Assembly (NCBI GenBank): GCA_003249095.1
Contig: QBMS01000002.1
Coordinates: 6,711-70,710 of the forward strand
DNA: 64,000 nucleotides
Direction: 5' to 3'
DNA from: Snowella sp.
Lineage (GTDB): Bacteria; Cyanobacteriota; Cyanobacteriia; Cyanobacteriales; Microcystaceae
The notes below the pieces were generated by a model. That model worked only from the letters and a program-made list of their open reading frames with translations, made no database searches and had not been told where the DNA came from. How positions within the stretch are numbered: the first letter of the stretch is position 1; each line of letters begins with the position of its first letter. The position numbers were made by a program, and so were the translations under genes. Below are positions 18,670 through 27,474 of this stretch, in pieces.

Positions 18670-18902
18670 GGCCGAATTCCCAATGCTCTGCTTCCTTCTT
18701 AACTCAGGACTAGAGGGGAGATGACGCTCTTGTACAATTCTTAATTTTTTTCTCCTTACGTCTTCTCCCGACAATTTTAGGCATACCAACCCCATTTTTT
18801 TGGAAATTTAAGCGGCGATCGCGACAAATATTCCAGGAAAAGAGTTTTTTTAGACAGATAAAAAAAGGTTTATCAGTTTGTTTTAACCCAATTTGCGATA
18901 CC

Positions 18903-19637
18903 TTATAAAGAAGCTTTCTTCGGACGAGGAATCTCAAAAATATAACCCTTCCCCCGAATCGTTTGAATATAATTTCCTTCAGGTTCTCCAATTTTTCGGC
19001 GAATTTGACCAATATGAACATCGACTTTGCGTTCAGCTTTAACATCATCGACCGTTCCCCACACCGCCGAAATAAGTTCCATACGCCCCCATATTTTGCC
19101 AGGATGGGTCACCAAAAAATACAATAATTCAAACTCTAATTGGGTTAGGGGGACTGATTCATTCTCGATTACCACTTCATTACGGTCTACATTAAACTCT
19201 AAACGACCAAAATTGATAGGAGTTTCGGGAATGGAAGGGGGAATTTCCATTGCAGATTGTCGCTTAATTAAGGCCCCAATTTTTGCTTTTAAAACTTCAA
19301 GATTGAAGGGCTTCGTTAAATAATCATCCGCTCCTTGTTCAAATCCTTCTAAAACGTAATTGGTATCGGATAAAGAGGTGAGCATCAAAATAATGGTTTG
19401 AGGATTCCGCATTTCCTTACAAAGATTAAATCCACTATCGTCGGGTAAATTAACGTCTAAAATGACGAGATCGGGATGAAATTCTTTAAAGAGATGTCTT
19501 GCTGTTTTAGCATCTTCCGCCGTCTCAACTTGGTAGTCATTAAAACTCAAAAAACGAAACACCAGATTACGAATCGCGGGGTCATCGTCCACAACTAAAA
19601 TTTTATTTTGAAGATTCTGAGGAGAATTAAGGGTCAT
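18903..19637 (-). CDS. OmpR/PhoB-family response regulator
   Basis: 244 residues. The receiver domain (about 12-125) has acidic residues DDD at 17-19, phospho-acceptor D61, T87 and K109-P110. The winged-helix effector domain (about 145-238) has the typical LTQLEFELLYFLVTHPG and RKVDVHIGQIRRKIGEP..YIQTIRGKGYIF segments. It has all residues needed for phosphorylation-controlled DNA binding. No histidine kinase is adjacent, so the partner is unknown. It is not clearly RpaA, RpaB or SphR. Such tandem-binding regulators are the class that could recognise the 11-bp array at 4942, but no link is shown. Confidence 0.92.
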   Translation of the reverse strand: MTLNSPQNLQNKILVVDDDPAIRNLVFRFLSFNDYQVETAEDAKTARHLFKEFHPDLVILDVNLPDDSGFNLCKEMRNPQTIILMLTSLSDTNYVLEGFEQGADDYLTKPFNLEVLKAKIGALIKRQSAMEIPPSIPETPINFGRLEFNVDRNEVVIENESVPLTQLEFELLYFLVTHPGKIWGRMELISAVWGTVDDVKAERKVDVHIGQIRRKIGEPEGNYIQTIRGKGYIFEIPRPKKASL

Positions 19638-19720
19638 GGTTATAGGTTAAAAGTAAATCGAAAAACCTATCGTGAAATAATGATAGTCGATTTAGGATTT
19701 TTAGAAAATGATTAATTGAG

Positions 19721-21175
19721 ATGAATCAACAACAAGCTAGTCCAATTACTGAGATTTTACGAAAACTAATTATTCAACCAGATGTACCTTTCTATGCACC
19801 TGGACATAAGCGTGGCCAAGGAGTCTCTAAGATATTATCAGATTTATTAGGAAAAAAAACATTCCAAACAGATTTACCCGAACTTCCTGAATTGGATAAT
19901 TTATTCGCGCCCTCTGGGGTCATTCAAGTGGCCCAGACCTTGGCGGCGGAGCTTTGGGGGGCTTCTCAGACTTGGTTTTTGGTAAATGGGACAAGCTGTG
20001 GGGTGATTGCCGCAATTTTGGCGACCTGTGGGGCAGTTGATAAAATTATTCTGCCGCGCAATAGTCATCAGTCAGCGATCGCGGGTTTGATTTTATCCGG
20101 GGCGATGCCGATTTTCATTGAACCTGTTTATGATGCCCAATGGGATTTAGCCTACGGAATCACGCCAGAAGCCCTAGAACGAACCTTGCAAGCTCATCCT
20201 GATGCTAAGGCGGTGATGTTACTCTATCCCACCTATCACGGGGTTGGGGCCGATATTCAGGCGATCGCCGAAATTAGCCATCGTTATAATATTCCCCTCA
20301 TCGTCGATGAAGCTCACGGAGCGCACTTTCATTTTCATCCCGATTTGCCCCCCTCAGCGATGGAAGCAGGGGCAGATATTACGATCCAATCTACCCATAA
20401 AACCCTGGGAGCTTTGAGCCAAGCATCCATGTTGCACCTGCAAGGGTCACGGGTGAATCCCCAACGCATGACGAAAGCCCTTTCCCTGGTTCAATCCACG
20501 AGTCCCAGTTATCTGTTATTAGCTTCTCTAGATGGCGCGAGACACCAGATGGCCCTAGAGGGCAACGCATTATTGACCCAAACCATCGATTTAGCCCAAA
20601 TTGCCCGACAAAAACTGGCACAAATTCCTGGTGTAAAGATTTTAAATTTTGCTGAACCCCAACCAGGCTTTCGTTGGTTTGACCCCACTCGTTTAACCAT
20701 TGATGTGAGCCAATGGGGATTAACGGGCTTTGAGGTTGATGAAATATTACGGGATGAATGGGGGGTCACTGCGGAACTGCCGACGTTACGACAACTGAGT
20801 TTTATTATCAGTCTGGGCAATTCCCAGGAAGATATTGAGGCTTTAGCTCAAGCTTTTAGGGTTTTATCTGATCGTTACCCGATTTCAGAAACGAATATCC
20901 TCAAAATTCCTCCCATTCCTCCTTCCCATTTTGCTCTGTCTCCCAGGGACGCTTTTTTTGCGATGACAGAAACCGTGAAGATTGAAAACGCGATCGCCCG
21001 TATTAGTGCCGAATTAATTTGTCCCTATCCGCCTGGGATTCCTCTGTTGATTCCAGGAGAAATGATTACGGAAGAAGCCTTGGATTATCTGCAAAAAGTT
21101 CAGAACTTAGGCGGAATGATCAGTGGTTGTAGTGATTCGAGTTTGAAAACTTTTCAGGTTATTGCTAATAAATAA
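19721..21175 (+). CDS. Orn/Lys/Arg decarboxylase family PLP enzyme
   Basis: 484 residues, fold type I PLP enzyme. Near the N-terminus FYAPGHKRGQG is the family signature; VDEAHGAHFHFH includes the cofactor-binding Asp196, and STHKTLGALSQ carries the Schiff-base Lys227. The C-terminal domain (PYPPGIPLLIPGE) is the Orn/DC_C part. It is shorter than the E. coli inducible decarboxylases (about 710 residues) because the N-terminal wing domain is absent, as in many cyanobacterial homologues. Likely product: cadaverine, agmatine or putrescine; the substrate cannot be told. Confidence 0.9.
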   Translation: MNQQQASPITEILRKLIIQPDVPFYAPGHKRGQGVSKILSDLLGKKTFQTDLPELPELDNLFAPSGVIQVAQTLAAELWGASQTWFLVNGTSCGVIAAILATCGAVDKIILPRNSHQSAIAGLILSGAMPIFIEPVYDAQWDLAYGITPEALERTLQAHPDAKAVMLLYPTYHGVGADIQAIAEISHRYNIPLIVDEAHGAHFHFHPDLPPSAMEAGADITIQSTHKTLGALSQASMLHLQGSRVNPQRMTKALSLVQSTSPSYLLLASLDGARHQMALEGNALLTQTIDLAQIARQKLAQIPGVKILNFAEPQPGFRWFDPTRLTIDVSQWGLTGFEVDEILRDEWGVTAELPTLRQLSFIISLGNSQEDIEALAQAFRVLSDRYPISETNILKIPPIPPSHFALSPRDAFFAMTETVKIENAIARISAELICPYPPGIPLLIPGEMITEEALDYLQKVQNLGGMISGCSDSSLKTFQVIANK

Positions 21176-21186
21176 AGTGAGCTTTT

Positions 21187-22089
21187 TTAACTCGGAAAAT
21201 GAAGTTTTAAAGAACCTTGATCTCCATCTAGTTCTGCCCAACAACCCACAGGCAAGGCCGCATTTTCCCCATCATGCCCAAAGCCTAATCCCGAAACCAC
21301 AGGCAAACCCAAATCTCCCAGGCGATCGCGGAGAACTTCCTCTACTGTCCAACTATTACTGCCGACGGGAGCCTCACATCGACTGAAACGACCCAGGGCA
21401 ATTCCTTTAACTTGCTTGAACGCACCGCATAATCGCCAATGGGTCAACATCCGATCAATCCGATAGGGGGCTTCGGTGACATCTTCTAGGGCCAAAATCG
21501 CGCCCTTTAAATCGGGTTGTAAAGGCGTTTCCAGCAAATGGGTTGCAACTGTTAAATTGGCGGGGAATAATTTTCCTGATACCACACCGCCGCCCCAACC
21601 TTGCCCCATCAAAGGCTTGAGACCGCGACCTTCTAGGGCATCAAAAAGCCTCTGCTGTGACGAGGCGGGTTCCTCGGCCAAGGTTGTCAAAACAGGGCCA
21701 TGAATGCTAGAAATCCCTACGGTGGCCAAACTCCAAAGCAATCCCGTAATATCGGAAAAACCGATCAACCATTTGGGGGATTCTAGGGGCCACTGCCATT
21801 GCTCCAATAATCTCGCGCTACCATAGCCCCCCCTGGTGCAAAGAATCGCCTTACACTCAGGATTTTTCCAAGCTTCTAAGAGAGCATGGCGGCGTTGTTC
21901 ATCCGTTCCTGCTAAATAACCTTCTTTTTGATCCCAATGGAAGCCTAATTCCACTCGATAACCCCGCGATCGCCAAACGTCCATACCTTTTTCTAGGGCA
22001 TCAAATTCCCTCAATGCGCCACTGGTGGAAATGACGGTAACGAGATCGCCCTGTTGGAGAAAAGGGGGGAAAGAAATCGGTGCGGACAT
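21187..22089 (-). CDS. ldcA: LD-carboxypeptidase, S66 family (LdcA-like)
   Basis: 300 residues. The S66 serine peptidase triad is visible: Ser112 in the GFSDIT turn, Glu in ALEDVTEAPYRIDRM, and His in GLGFGHDGENAALPVG. RGGYGSARLL is another family landmark. By family it removes the terminal D-Ala from the murein tetrapeptide during peptidoglycan recycling; related members (MccF) hydrolyse microcin-type peptides. No signal peptide is present, so it is cytoplasmic. It ends 12 bp after the convergent decarboxylase gene and starts 6 bp after the end of the upstream small secreted-protein gene. Confidence 0.9.
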   Translation of the reverse strand: MSAPISFPPFLQQGDLVTVISTSGALREFDALEKGMDVWRSRGYRVELGFHWDQKEGYLAGTDEQRRHALLEAWKNPECKAILCTRGGYGSARLLEQWQWPLESPKWLIGFSDITGLLWSLATVGISSIHGPVLTTLAEEPASSQQRLFDALEGRGLKPLMGQGWGGGVVSGKLFPANLTVATHLLETPLQPDLKGAILALEDVTEAPYRIDRMLTHWRLCGAFKQVKGIALGRFSRCEAPVGSNSWTVEEVLRDRLGDLGLPVVSGLGFGHDGENAALPVGCWAELDGDQGSLKLHFPS

Positions 22090-22094
22090 AGGCT

Positions 22095-22388
22095 TTATGC
22101 TCCGAGGCGTTGACAGATAAATTCGCCTAAATTTTCTTCGGTAAAGGGTTGACGAATTCCATTTTTGAGTATGGTAACTTGATTGCGGCAGTTATAGAGA
22201 ACTGAATCCTGTTTTTGTCGATCCCTACTCAGACTTACGCGATATTCCCAGGGATATTTAGCACTGCGCTTGATTTTTTCAATACAAATTACTTCCTCCT
22301 TGACCGTGCGACAGGTTGCTGCTTGAACAGGAAAGGCGATCGCCCAGAAGCAGAAAATTAGGAGTAAAATAGTGAAAAATTGTCTCAT
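22095..22388 (-). CDS. Small secreted hypothetical protein
   Basis: 97 residues with a clear signal peptide ending near FPVQAA, then a mature part of about 70 residues with four Cys (in the order C..C..C..C), which could form two disulfides in the periplasm. I do not recognise a family; similar short secreted proteins are common cyanobacterial hypotheticals. It lies just upstream of the LD-carboxypeptidase with a 5-bp gap on the same strand, so it is probably co-transcribed and may act in the same compartment. Confidence 0.75.
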   Translation of the reverse strand: MRQFFTILLLIFCFWAIAFPVQAATCRTVKEEVICIEKIKRSAKYPWEYRVSLSRDRQKQDSVLYNCRNQVTILKNGIRQPFTEENLGEFICQRLGA

Positions 22389-22440
22389 CTCAGCCTTATT
22401 CCCAAGCTCATCCTAGTTTAAAATAAACCATAATTTTGTC

Positions 22441-23043
22441 ATGAAAACGGATAATTTTGAAAAAGAAAACTTAGGCTGGCGGTTACAACAATTACAACAA
22501 CGTTTGGGGGAATGGTGGGAATTACAATGGAGTAAATTTTTCAAGCCTCCCAATCTAGATCTTCCCGATTATCAACCGCCCGATTTTTGGGATACCTGGT
22601 TAAAAAATAGTCTAACGTTTATCTTTTTTGCTTTTATTTTTTGGATGATTTGGCGATCGCGTAAAACGTTGCTTCGTTATTTTGCTCAACTCAAAAATCT
22701 TAATCCCCAATCCGAACCTGAAACGCCGATTTATTCTGTCTCCTATTGGGTGACGCGATCGCGACATTTTCAATCTTCAGGAGATTATTACCAAGCTTGT
22801 CGTTGTTTATATTTGGCGATGTTACAACAATTACATGAAAAAGGCTGGATTATCCATCAAGCCAGTCGAACCGATGAAGAATATCGACTGTTAATTTTAG
22901 ATCTCGCCCAGCCCGATCCCTACGAAAGATTATTCATTATTCACCAAGAATTATGTTTCGGAAAAAGGATTGCTTCTGCCCAATTAGTCCTAGATTGTGA
23001 ACGGGCTTTTCAAAAAATTCTACCGACGGATTCTAGTTTCTAA
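22441..23043 (+). CDS. DUF4129-domain membrane protein
   Basis: 200 residues. Residues about 55-72 form one transmembrane segment (SLTFIFFAFIFWMIW). The cytoplasmic C-terminal part (about 95-195) has the DUF4129 pattern: YWVTRSRHFQSSGDYYQACRCLYLAML, then RTDEEYRLLI and a final helix with CFGKRIAS. DUF4129 often accompanies transglutaminase-like proteins or MoxR ATPases; no such partner is adjacent here. The 3' end overlaps the convergent asparaginase gene by 4 bp. Function unknown. Confidence 0.82.
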   Translation: MKTDNFEKENLGWRLQQLQQRLGEWWELQWSKFFKPPNLDLPDYQPPDFWDTWLKNSLTFIFFAFIFWMIWRSRKTLLRYFAQLKNLNPQSEPETPIYSVSYWVTRSRHFQSSGDYYQACRCLYLAMLQQLHEKGWIIHQASRTDEEYRLLILDLAQPDPYERLFIIHQELCFGKRIASAQLVLDCERAFQKILPTDSSF

Positions 23044-23993
23044 AGCATCGACAACTCACCAATCACTTCCAATCGAGTGTAATTACTGAGGGTCATAAAC
23101 TGCTCGGACAAAATTTCTGCCACACTGGGTTGAAGCCAGCCCATTTGCTGTAATAAATGAATGGCCGCCGCGTATTTAGACCGTTTGGAACCATCTAAGG
23201 CTTTGATGGCTAATCCCATTCCTTCTCCCACACGGGCAATACATTGAATGCCCTCGGCTCCCGATTTACTGACCAATTCCCCTTCCGTTAAACGCATTAG
23301 CTCCGTATCAAAGGAACCTTCTGCTGCGACTAAACGAGGATAGTAGGTCATGGCCCGAATAACCCGTTCTAGGTCTAAATGATTCCCAGAGGCTAATTGG
23401 GCATACAAATGGGCCATTTGTCCGAGTTGCATAAAATAGGTCGGCGCACCACAGTCATCATGGGCGCAAATCAGTTCGTCCCCAGGCATTCCCAACAATT
23501 CAGCTACTTTAGTTAAAATCAATTGTTGAACGGGATGGGACGATCGCAGATAGGTATTCAGTGGCCATTTGCGTTGCTGACAAACGGCCAACATTCCCGC
23601 GTGTTTTCCTGAACAATTATGTTGGAGGGTGTTCTGTTTTCCTGAAGGAATGGGACATTGTAAAGCCGTCGGGTCAATATCCGCACGCCAAAGGACATTG
23701 AAAACCTGTCTTGCCTGTTCGGTGGTTCCGTGATGGGAGCTACAGATAATCGCTAGATCCTTGTCCGTTAGGCCAAATCGCTCTAGGGTTCCCGTACTGG
23801 TAACGGCAAAAGCTTGAAAGGGCTTGAGAGATGAGCGAATAAAAGCGGCGGTTTCGGAACTGCCTGCAACGGATAAAACCCGGCCACGGTCATCGCAAAC
23901 GGTCGCTTCAACATGATGAACGGATTCAACAATGCCTTCCCGTAATAGGTGGATTTCAATATTCGGGGCTTGGGTTCGTTTGCCTCTGCTCAT
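23040..23993 (-). CDS. L-asparaginase II family protein
   Basis: 317 residues from the ATG at 23993, which has AAAGA upstream; a TTG start eight codons earlier is also in frame. It belongs to the Asparaginase_II family (Rhizobium etli AnsA-like), unrelated to E. coli AnsA/B. Landmarks: RSSLKPFQAFAVTSTG, SSHHGTTEQARQVF, PSGKQNTLQHNCSGKHAGML and the Cys-containing HDDCGAPTYFM. It should hydrolyse Asn to Asp and ammonia in the cytoplasm. A second, Ntn-type enzyme of the same activity class is at 37509, so the window has two unrelated asparaginase families. Confidence 0.88.
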   Translation of the reverse strand: MSRGKRTQAPNIEIHLLREGIVESVHHVEATVCDDRGRVLSVAGSSETAAFIRSSLKPFQAFAVTSTGTLERFGLTDKDLAIICSSHHGTTEQARQVFNVLWRADIDPTALQCPIPSGKQNTLQHNCSGKHAGMLAVCQQRKWPLNTYLRSSHPVQQLILTKVAELLGMPGDELICAHDDCGAPTYFMQLGQMAHLYAQLASGNHLDLERVIRAMTYYPRLVAAEGSFDTELMRLTEGELVSKSGAEGIQCIARVGEGMGLAIKALDGSKRSKYAAAIHLLQQMGWLQPSVAEILSEQFMTLSNYTRLEVIGELSML

Positions 23994-24079
23994 GCGTCTT
24001 TCTTGGTTAAATTTCAAGTTTTAGAGGTTAAATAAGCTGAATCTTTTTAATATTCGTTCAGGGAGTGGCGATTTTACGG

Positions 24080-24583
24080 TTAGAGAGCCAACCAAATGAG
24101 ACCATCCAGACTGAGCAATCCCACCAACAGAAAAGCAGTTGTTTTGAGACGTTGCAAAATGGGATTAACCTGATAGGCAACAATAAGCCGATCGCGGGTC
24201 AGAATTTCAGGAGGTTTTTTCCAGACCTGACCATCGTACCAGCCCGATTCTTCATAGATCACCTTGTCGGCCTGTAGGCGATCGCGAATATAGTACCAGC
24301 CTAGCAGAATTCGGCTCAAAACTAACGCCAGCAACAGCATTGCCCCCAAGCCACTCGCGAGAACGAAAAATACTGGTTTTTTCATCGGAGAAAAACTGGC
24401 CGCCGCGATCGGAGCAATCAATAACGCACCGAGCAAAAGCACTCCCAATAATTTACGGACATACAGCCAAAAATCTAGGGTTGCCCAACAACAAAGCCAG
24501 GATTCTTTCAGTATTTCATATTCATTAACGGGCTGTTGTTCTAGGGGAACGGGGCAATAGGTCGGTGAAGATTCTTGCATCAT
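24080..24583 (-). CDS. CGLD27-family (DUF1230) membrane protein
   Basis: About 167 residues from the ATG pair at 24583/24580. The CGLD27 signature CPVPLEQQPVNEY is near the N-terminus, followed by two membrane segments in tandem (LLGVLLLGALLIAPIAA and VLASGLGAMLLLALVL), a domain with IYEESGWYDGQVW.KPPEILTRDRL, and a third membrane segment at the end. CGLD27 is conserved in the green lineage, and in plants and algae it is linked to chloroplast iron homeostasis and stress; its molecular activity is unknown. It follows rsfS on the same strand at 89 bp, an arrangement I recall in other cyanobacteria. Confidence 0.88.
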   Translation of the reverse strand: MMQESSPTYCPVPLEQQPVNEYEILKESWLCCWATLDFWLYVRKLLGVLLLGALLIAPIAAASFSPMKKPVFFVLASGLGAMLLLALVLSRILLGWYYIRDRLQADKVIYEESGWYDGQVWKKPPEILTRDRLIVAYQVNPILQRLKTTAFLLVGLLSLDGLIWLAL

Positions 24584-24672
24584 GATAATTTTTTTTAACA
24601 AGTTTGAAGTCGCCAAGGATAGATCACCCAAAATTGCTTGTTCTTCATCTATTTCCTCACGATTACTGATAA

Positions 24673-25107
24673 TTAATGAGTTTTCTGAGGATCTAGATCT
24701 TCCAGGGAAATTCTTTCTGCATGGCTCCAAAAAGCTTCTAAATTATAAAACGATCGCTCTGTGGGCATAAAAATATGGACAATCACGTTGCCATAATCCT
24801 GAAGAATCCAAGATCCGTCATCTTTCCCCGAAGGCTGTCTCGGTTTTCTATCGTAATCTTTTTCTGCCTTTTCTTCGATGCTACCCGCGATCGCCCTTAC
24901 CTGAGCCCGCGAAAAACCAGAGACAATCACAAAATAATCAGCTAAATAGGAAACATCCGTCACTTTTAGAACCACGATATCTTCAGCTTTACGGTCATCG
25001 GCGGCCTGGGTAATCGCCCAAACAAAATGATCTAAAGAAGAGTCTTTTTCCGAAAGGGCAACGGTCGAAGGGGTAGGGGAAACACTCAACAACGAAGGAT
25101 CGGTCAT
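24673..25107 (-). CDS. rsfS: Ribosomal silencing factor RsfS (Iojap family)
   Basis: 144 residues. The Oligomerisation/RsfS domain (about 24-135) shows AEDIVVLKVTDVSYLADYFV, SGFSRAQVRAIAGSIEE and the end signature WILQDYGNVIVHIFMPTERSFYNLE. It binds ribosomal protein uL14 and blocks subunit joining under starvation or in the dark. A short polar N-terminal extension precedes the domain. It is upstream of CGLD27 on the same strand. Confidence 0.94.
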   Translation of the reverse strand: MTDPSLLSVSPTPSTVALSEKDSSLDHFVWAITQAADDRKAEDIVVLKVTDVSYLADYFVIVSGFSRAQVRAIAGSIEEKAEKDYDRKPRQPSGKDDGSWILQDYGNVIVHIFMPTERSFYNLEAFWSHAERISLEDLDPQKTH

Positions 25108-25582
25108 GAAATTTTTGAATTCCTCTCTGGTTTATTTAATTCATTGTAACGCCCAATTTCAAGTAAGGATCGCACAGGGATGAATCCTTAATTAGCGTTC
25201 TAAGGCGATCCTTCTAGTGTTAACTTAACTGCTAATCCTCGTTTTAACTCTTTTGAGCTTGATATTTTTTGAATAAACTCTTCTAAAAGCTTAATTTGTC
25301 TTTTTTCTCTCTTTTTTACTTTTCGTTATGCCGCCTATCTCCCCTTCTTTATTCAGAAGAAAAATGGATCTGCCATGAAATATTCTAACTGTTCTAAACT
25401 TCATTTAATTCGATATGATTAAAACCGTTCATCATAAAGCTTACAGAGACAAAAAACTTGGAAAAACATAGATGGTCAAATGTATTGATACCATATTGAC
25501 CTTAATTACCTCCACTTAATTATCAATCCATCAAGATCTTTGTAAAAAAAGGTTTTCAGTCTTTTTACGTAGGTAATTTATT
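25108..25582. other. 475-bp intergenic region, little structure
   Basis: Divergent promoter region of rsfS and the PhyH-like gene. The only pattern noticed is GGTCAA (25474-25479) with TTGACC (25496-25501) flanking a 16-base spacer, about 80 bp before the start of the oxygenase gene. It could be an operator. No gene or RNA was recognised. Confidence 0.4.
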
Positions 25583-26596
25583 TTGCATAAACACTTAAAA
25601 ATAATAATCAGAAAAATAATCAAAAGAGTAAACCGCTACTTTGCTCATATTGTCTCCTTACCTGCACAAATTGTCTGGGGATTAACCAAATCTAACTATA
25701 TTGACAAACGATTCTTTCTGCCTCGCTATTATCGGGCGATCGCCTTACATCAATCCCAGTTACCTCTTCTAGAATGGCAAGACCAACAGATCGTTAATGC
25801 TTTAGAAAGTGAGGGGATTTATATGACTTCCGTAGAATCACTGAATCTTCCCAATAGTGTGGAATTTATGAAAGTGGCTCAAAAAATGACGGAACTCTTA
25901 CAGGAGAATACGAAGCATCTTTTCCAACGTTTTCCATCGGAAAAAATTCATGAAGTTCATGCGACAGAAAAACAAGTTATTGATCATATTGACATTATTG
26001 CCTGGAGTCTCAATCAGCGATTGATCAATATTATCGAAGCCTATCTAAAGCTACCCGTCGCCTATGATGGCCCTGCTTGTTTTTTAAGTGTCAATAATGG
26101 TGAGGAGTACGGGGCAAGAGCGTGGCATCGAGACCGCGAAGATCGACGAATGATTAAAGTTTGTGTTTATCTGAATGATGTCGATGAAGAAGGTGGGCCT
26201 GTGCAGTGTCTCAAACCCCGATTCAATGATTATGTTTGCGCCGCCATTAAGCATCGCTATCGTTCGGTTTATCAAGCAGAAATGGATTCTTTGTATTTAC
26301 CTGAATTCGGCGATGCACTAGTGAGTTGTGTGGGAAAAATCGGTACCGTTATTCTGCTAGATACTGCCCGTTTTTATCATCGTGGGAAAGCGCCGATGGA
26401 TTCTGATAGAAAAGCCATATTTTTTTCCTATTTCAGTCGTAGCCCTTGGCATCCTTTTTTCTGTCAAAGATTTCCGTTACCTCTGAGGGAGGTTGCAGAT
26501 CGGCTTCCAGAACTGAGTCAGCAACAATGGGAATCAATAGACTGGAGAAAAAAGTTGCCTCAAGCGGTGAGATGGATTCCCAAAAGTCTGATTTAA
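25583..26596 (+). CDS. PhyH-like Fe(II)/2-oxoglutarate dioxygenase
   Basis: 337 residues, TTG start with AGGT about eight bases upstream. The iron site is H182-x-D184 (AWHRDRED) and H266 (RFYHRGKAP), with an Arg at RKAIFFSYFSR expected to bind 2-oxoglutarate; VYLNDVDEEGGPVQCL is the family core strand. It is a phytanoyl-CoA dioxygenase-like hydroxylase of unknown substrate. The N-terminal 80 residues are basic and lack a recognised domain. It stands alone, followed by a 100-bp TIR repeat 28 bp after its stop. Substrates in this family range from lipids to amino acids and natural products. Confidence 0.78.
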   Translation: MHKHLKIIIRKIIKRVNRYFAHIVSLPAQIVWGLTKSNYIDKRFFLPRYYRAIALHQSQLPLLEWQDQQIVNALESEGIYMTSVESLNLPNSVEFMKVAQKMTELLQENTKHLFQRFPSEKIHEVHATEKQVIDHIDIIAWSLNQRLINIIEAYLKLPVAYDGPACFLSVNNGEEYGARAWHRDREDRRMIKVCVYLNDVDEEGGPVQCLKPRFNDYVCAAIKHRYRSVYQAEMDSLYLPEFGDALVSCVGKIGTVILLDTARFYHRGKAPMDSDRKAIFFSYFSRSPWHPFFCQRFPLPLREVADRLPELSQQQWESIDWRKKLPQAVRWIPKSLI

Positions 26597-26624
26597 GGAG
26601 CAGAATTGTTTAAAAACCGTCAGA

Positions 26625-26724
26625 TAAGCTGTCACAAATTTAGATTGCATTAATTCTGTTGAAAGTCTTGTAACAAGGGGCTTAATCCCCTTGCCTGTAT
26701 GTATTTTGGATAATTAACAGCTTA
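26625..26724. repeat. 100-bp TIR element, copy 1 (MITE-like)
   Basis: TAAGCTGT (26625-26632) and its reverse complement ACAGCTTA (26717-26724) bound the element, with the near-palindrome CAAGGGG-CTTAAT-CCCCTTG (26674-26693) inside. The right half closely matches copy 2 at 58426-58527. It has no coding capacity and lies 28 bp after the oxygenase stop codon, where it may also act as a terminator. Confidence 0.75.
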
Positions 26725-26757
26725 GAATTAATAATTGGTTCAGCTTCTCTAGTCTCT

Positions 26758-27279
26758 TTAATCCCTAGCAATGCCTAAAAAGTTGACCTGGGGAACCCGT
26801 AGGCGTATGACTAATCGGCGATCGGGTTCTTGTCCCTGACTTTCGGTTTCAAGATCGGGATCTTTTTGTAAAAAAGAATGGATCTGACGACGTTCAGCCG
26901 CCGAGAGAGCAGGAATTTCTACAGGAAAGCCACTCGCTTTTACTTTGCTGGAAAACTCTTGGGTTAAAGCCAGTAGTTCCAACTGTCGTCGCGATCGATA
27001 ACCTGCTAATTCGATAATGTAAGTTGGTTGATTGTCGGATTCGATTCCTAAATGTAATAGGGTGTTGGCCAGATATTGAATTGCATCAATATTTCTGCCA
27101 TTTTCCCCAATAAAGGTTTGAATCTGTTCGGGACTTAAGGGCGTTTCATCAATAATTAACCAGATTCCTGCTGACATCTCAGTGGCATCTTTTTCTTCTA
27201 CACTGACCTGGGTAGAGATTCCCATTAAGGACAATAATTTCTCTAGCCAAGCTTTTCCACGTTGGATATTTTGATCCAT
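26758..27279 (-). CDS. jag: Jag/KhpB-type RNA-binding protein (KH + R3H)
   Basis: About 173 residues from the ATG at 27279; starts at 27285 or further up are possible. Order: short N-terminal helix, KH domain (about 35-110, with the GENGRNIDAIQYLANTLL motif in place of GxxG), then R3H (about 115-160: RRQLELLALTQEFSSKVKASG and PALSAAERRQIHSFL). It follows yidC in the rpmH-rnpA-yidC-jag order found across bacteria. Jag/KhpB proteins bind RNA and affect cell division and envelope growth. Confidence 0.88.
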   Translation of the reverse strand: MDQNIQRGKAWLEKLLSLMGISTQVSVEEKDATEMSAGIWLIIDETPLSPEQIQTFIGENGRNIDAIQYLANTLLHLGIESDNQPTYIIELAGYRSRRQLELLALTQEFSSKVKASGFPVEIPALSAAERRQIHSFLQKDPDLETESQGQEPDRRLVIRLRVPQVNFLGIARD

Positions 27280-27416
27280 GACCATCTTATTTAAAGTTAA
27301 CAATCGCTTCTGGGGAGATTCTCTTTCAACAGGGGGAAATTCAGGTAATTTATTCAGATAAAATAACCCTGAAATCCACTCCAATAAAGCCTGTGCTTAA
27401 ACCTCTTAGAGGGCAA

Positions 27417-27437
27417 GGACATAAGTCGATTATGTCC
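27417..27437. terminator. 8-5-8 hairpin after yidC, copy A of a repeat
   Basis: GGACATAA (27417-27424), five-base loop, TTATGTCC (27430-27437). The flanks are also shared with a copy at 42543-42563. It lies between the yidC stop and jag on the minus strand. It may attenuate read-through or be a small repetitive palindrome. Confidence 0.55.
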
Positions 27438-27474
27438 CTACAAACAGAGAGAGTTGCTCATTATTCCCCATTTC

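Noticed and set aside
18710-19048. Minus-strand frame overlapping the end of the response-regulator gene
   Set aside because: Composition is that of AT-rich non-coding DNA plus out-of-frame coding; no start signal.
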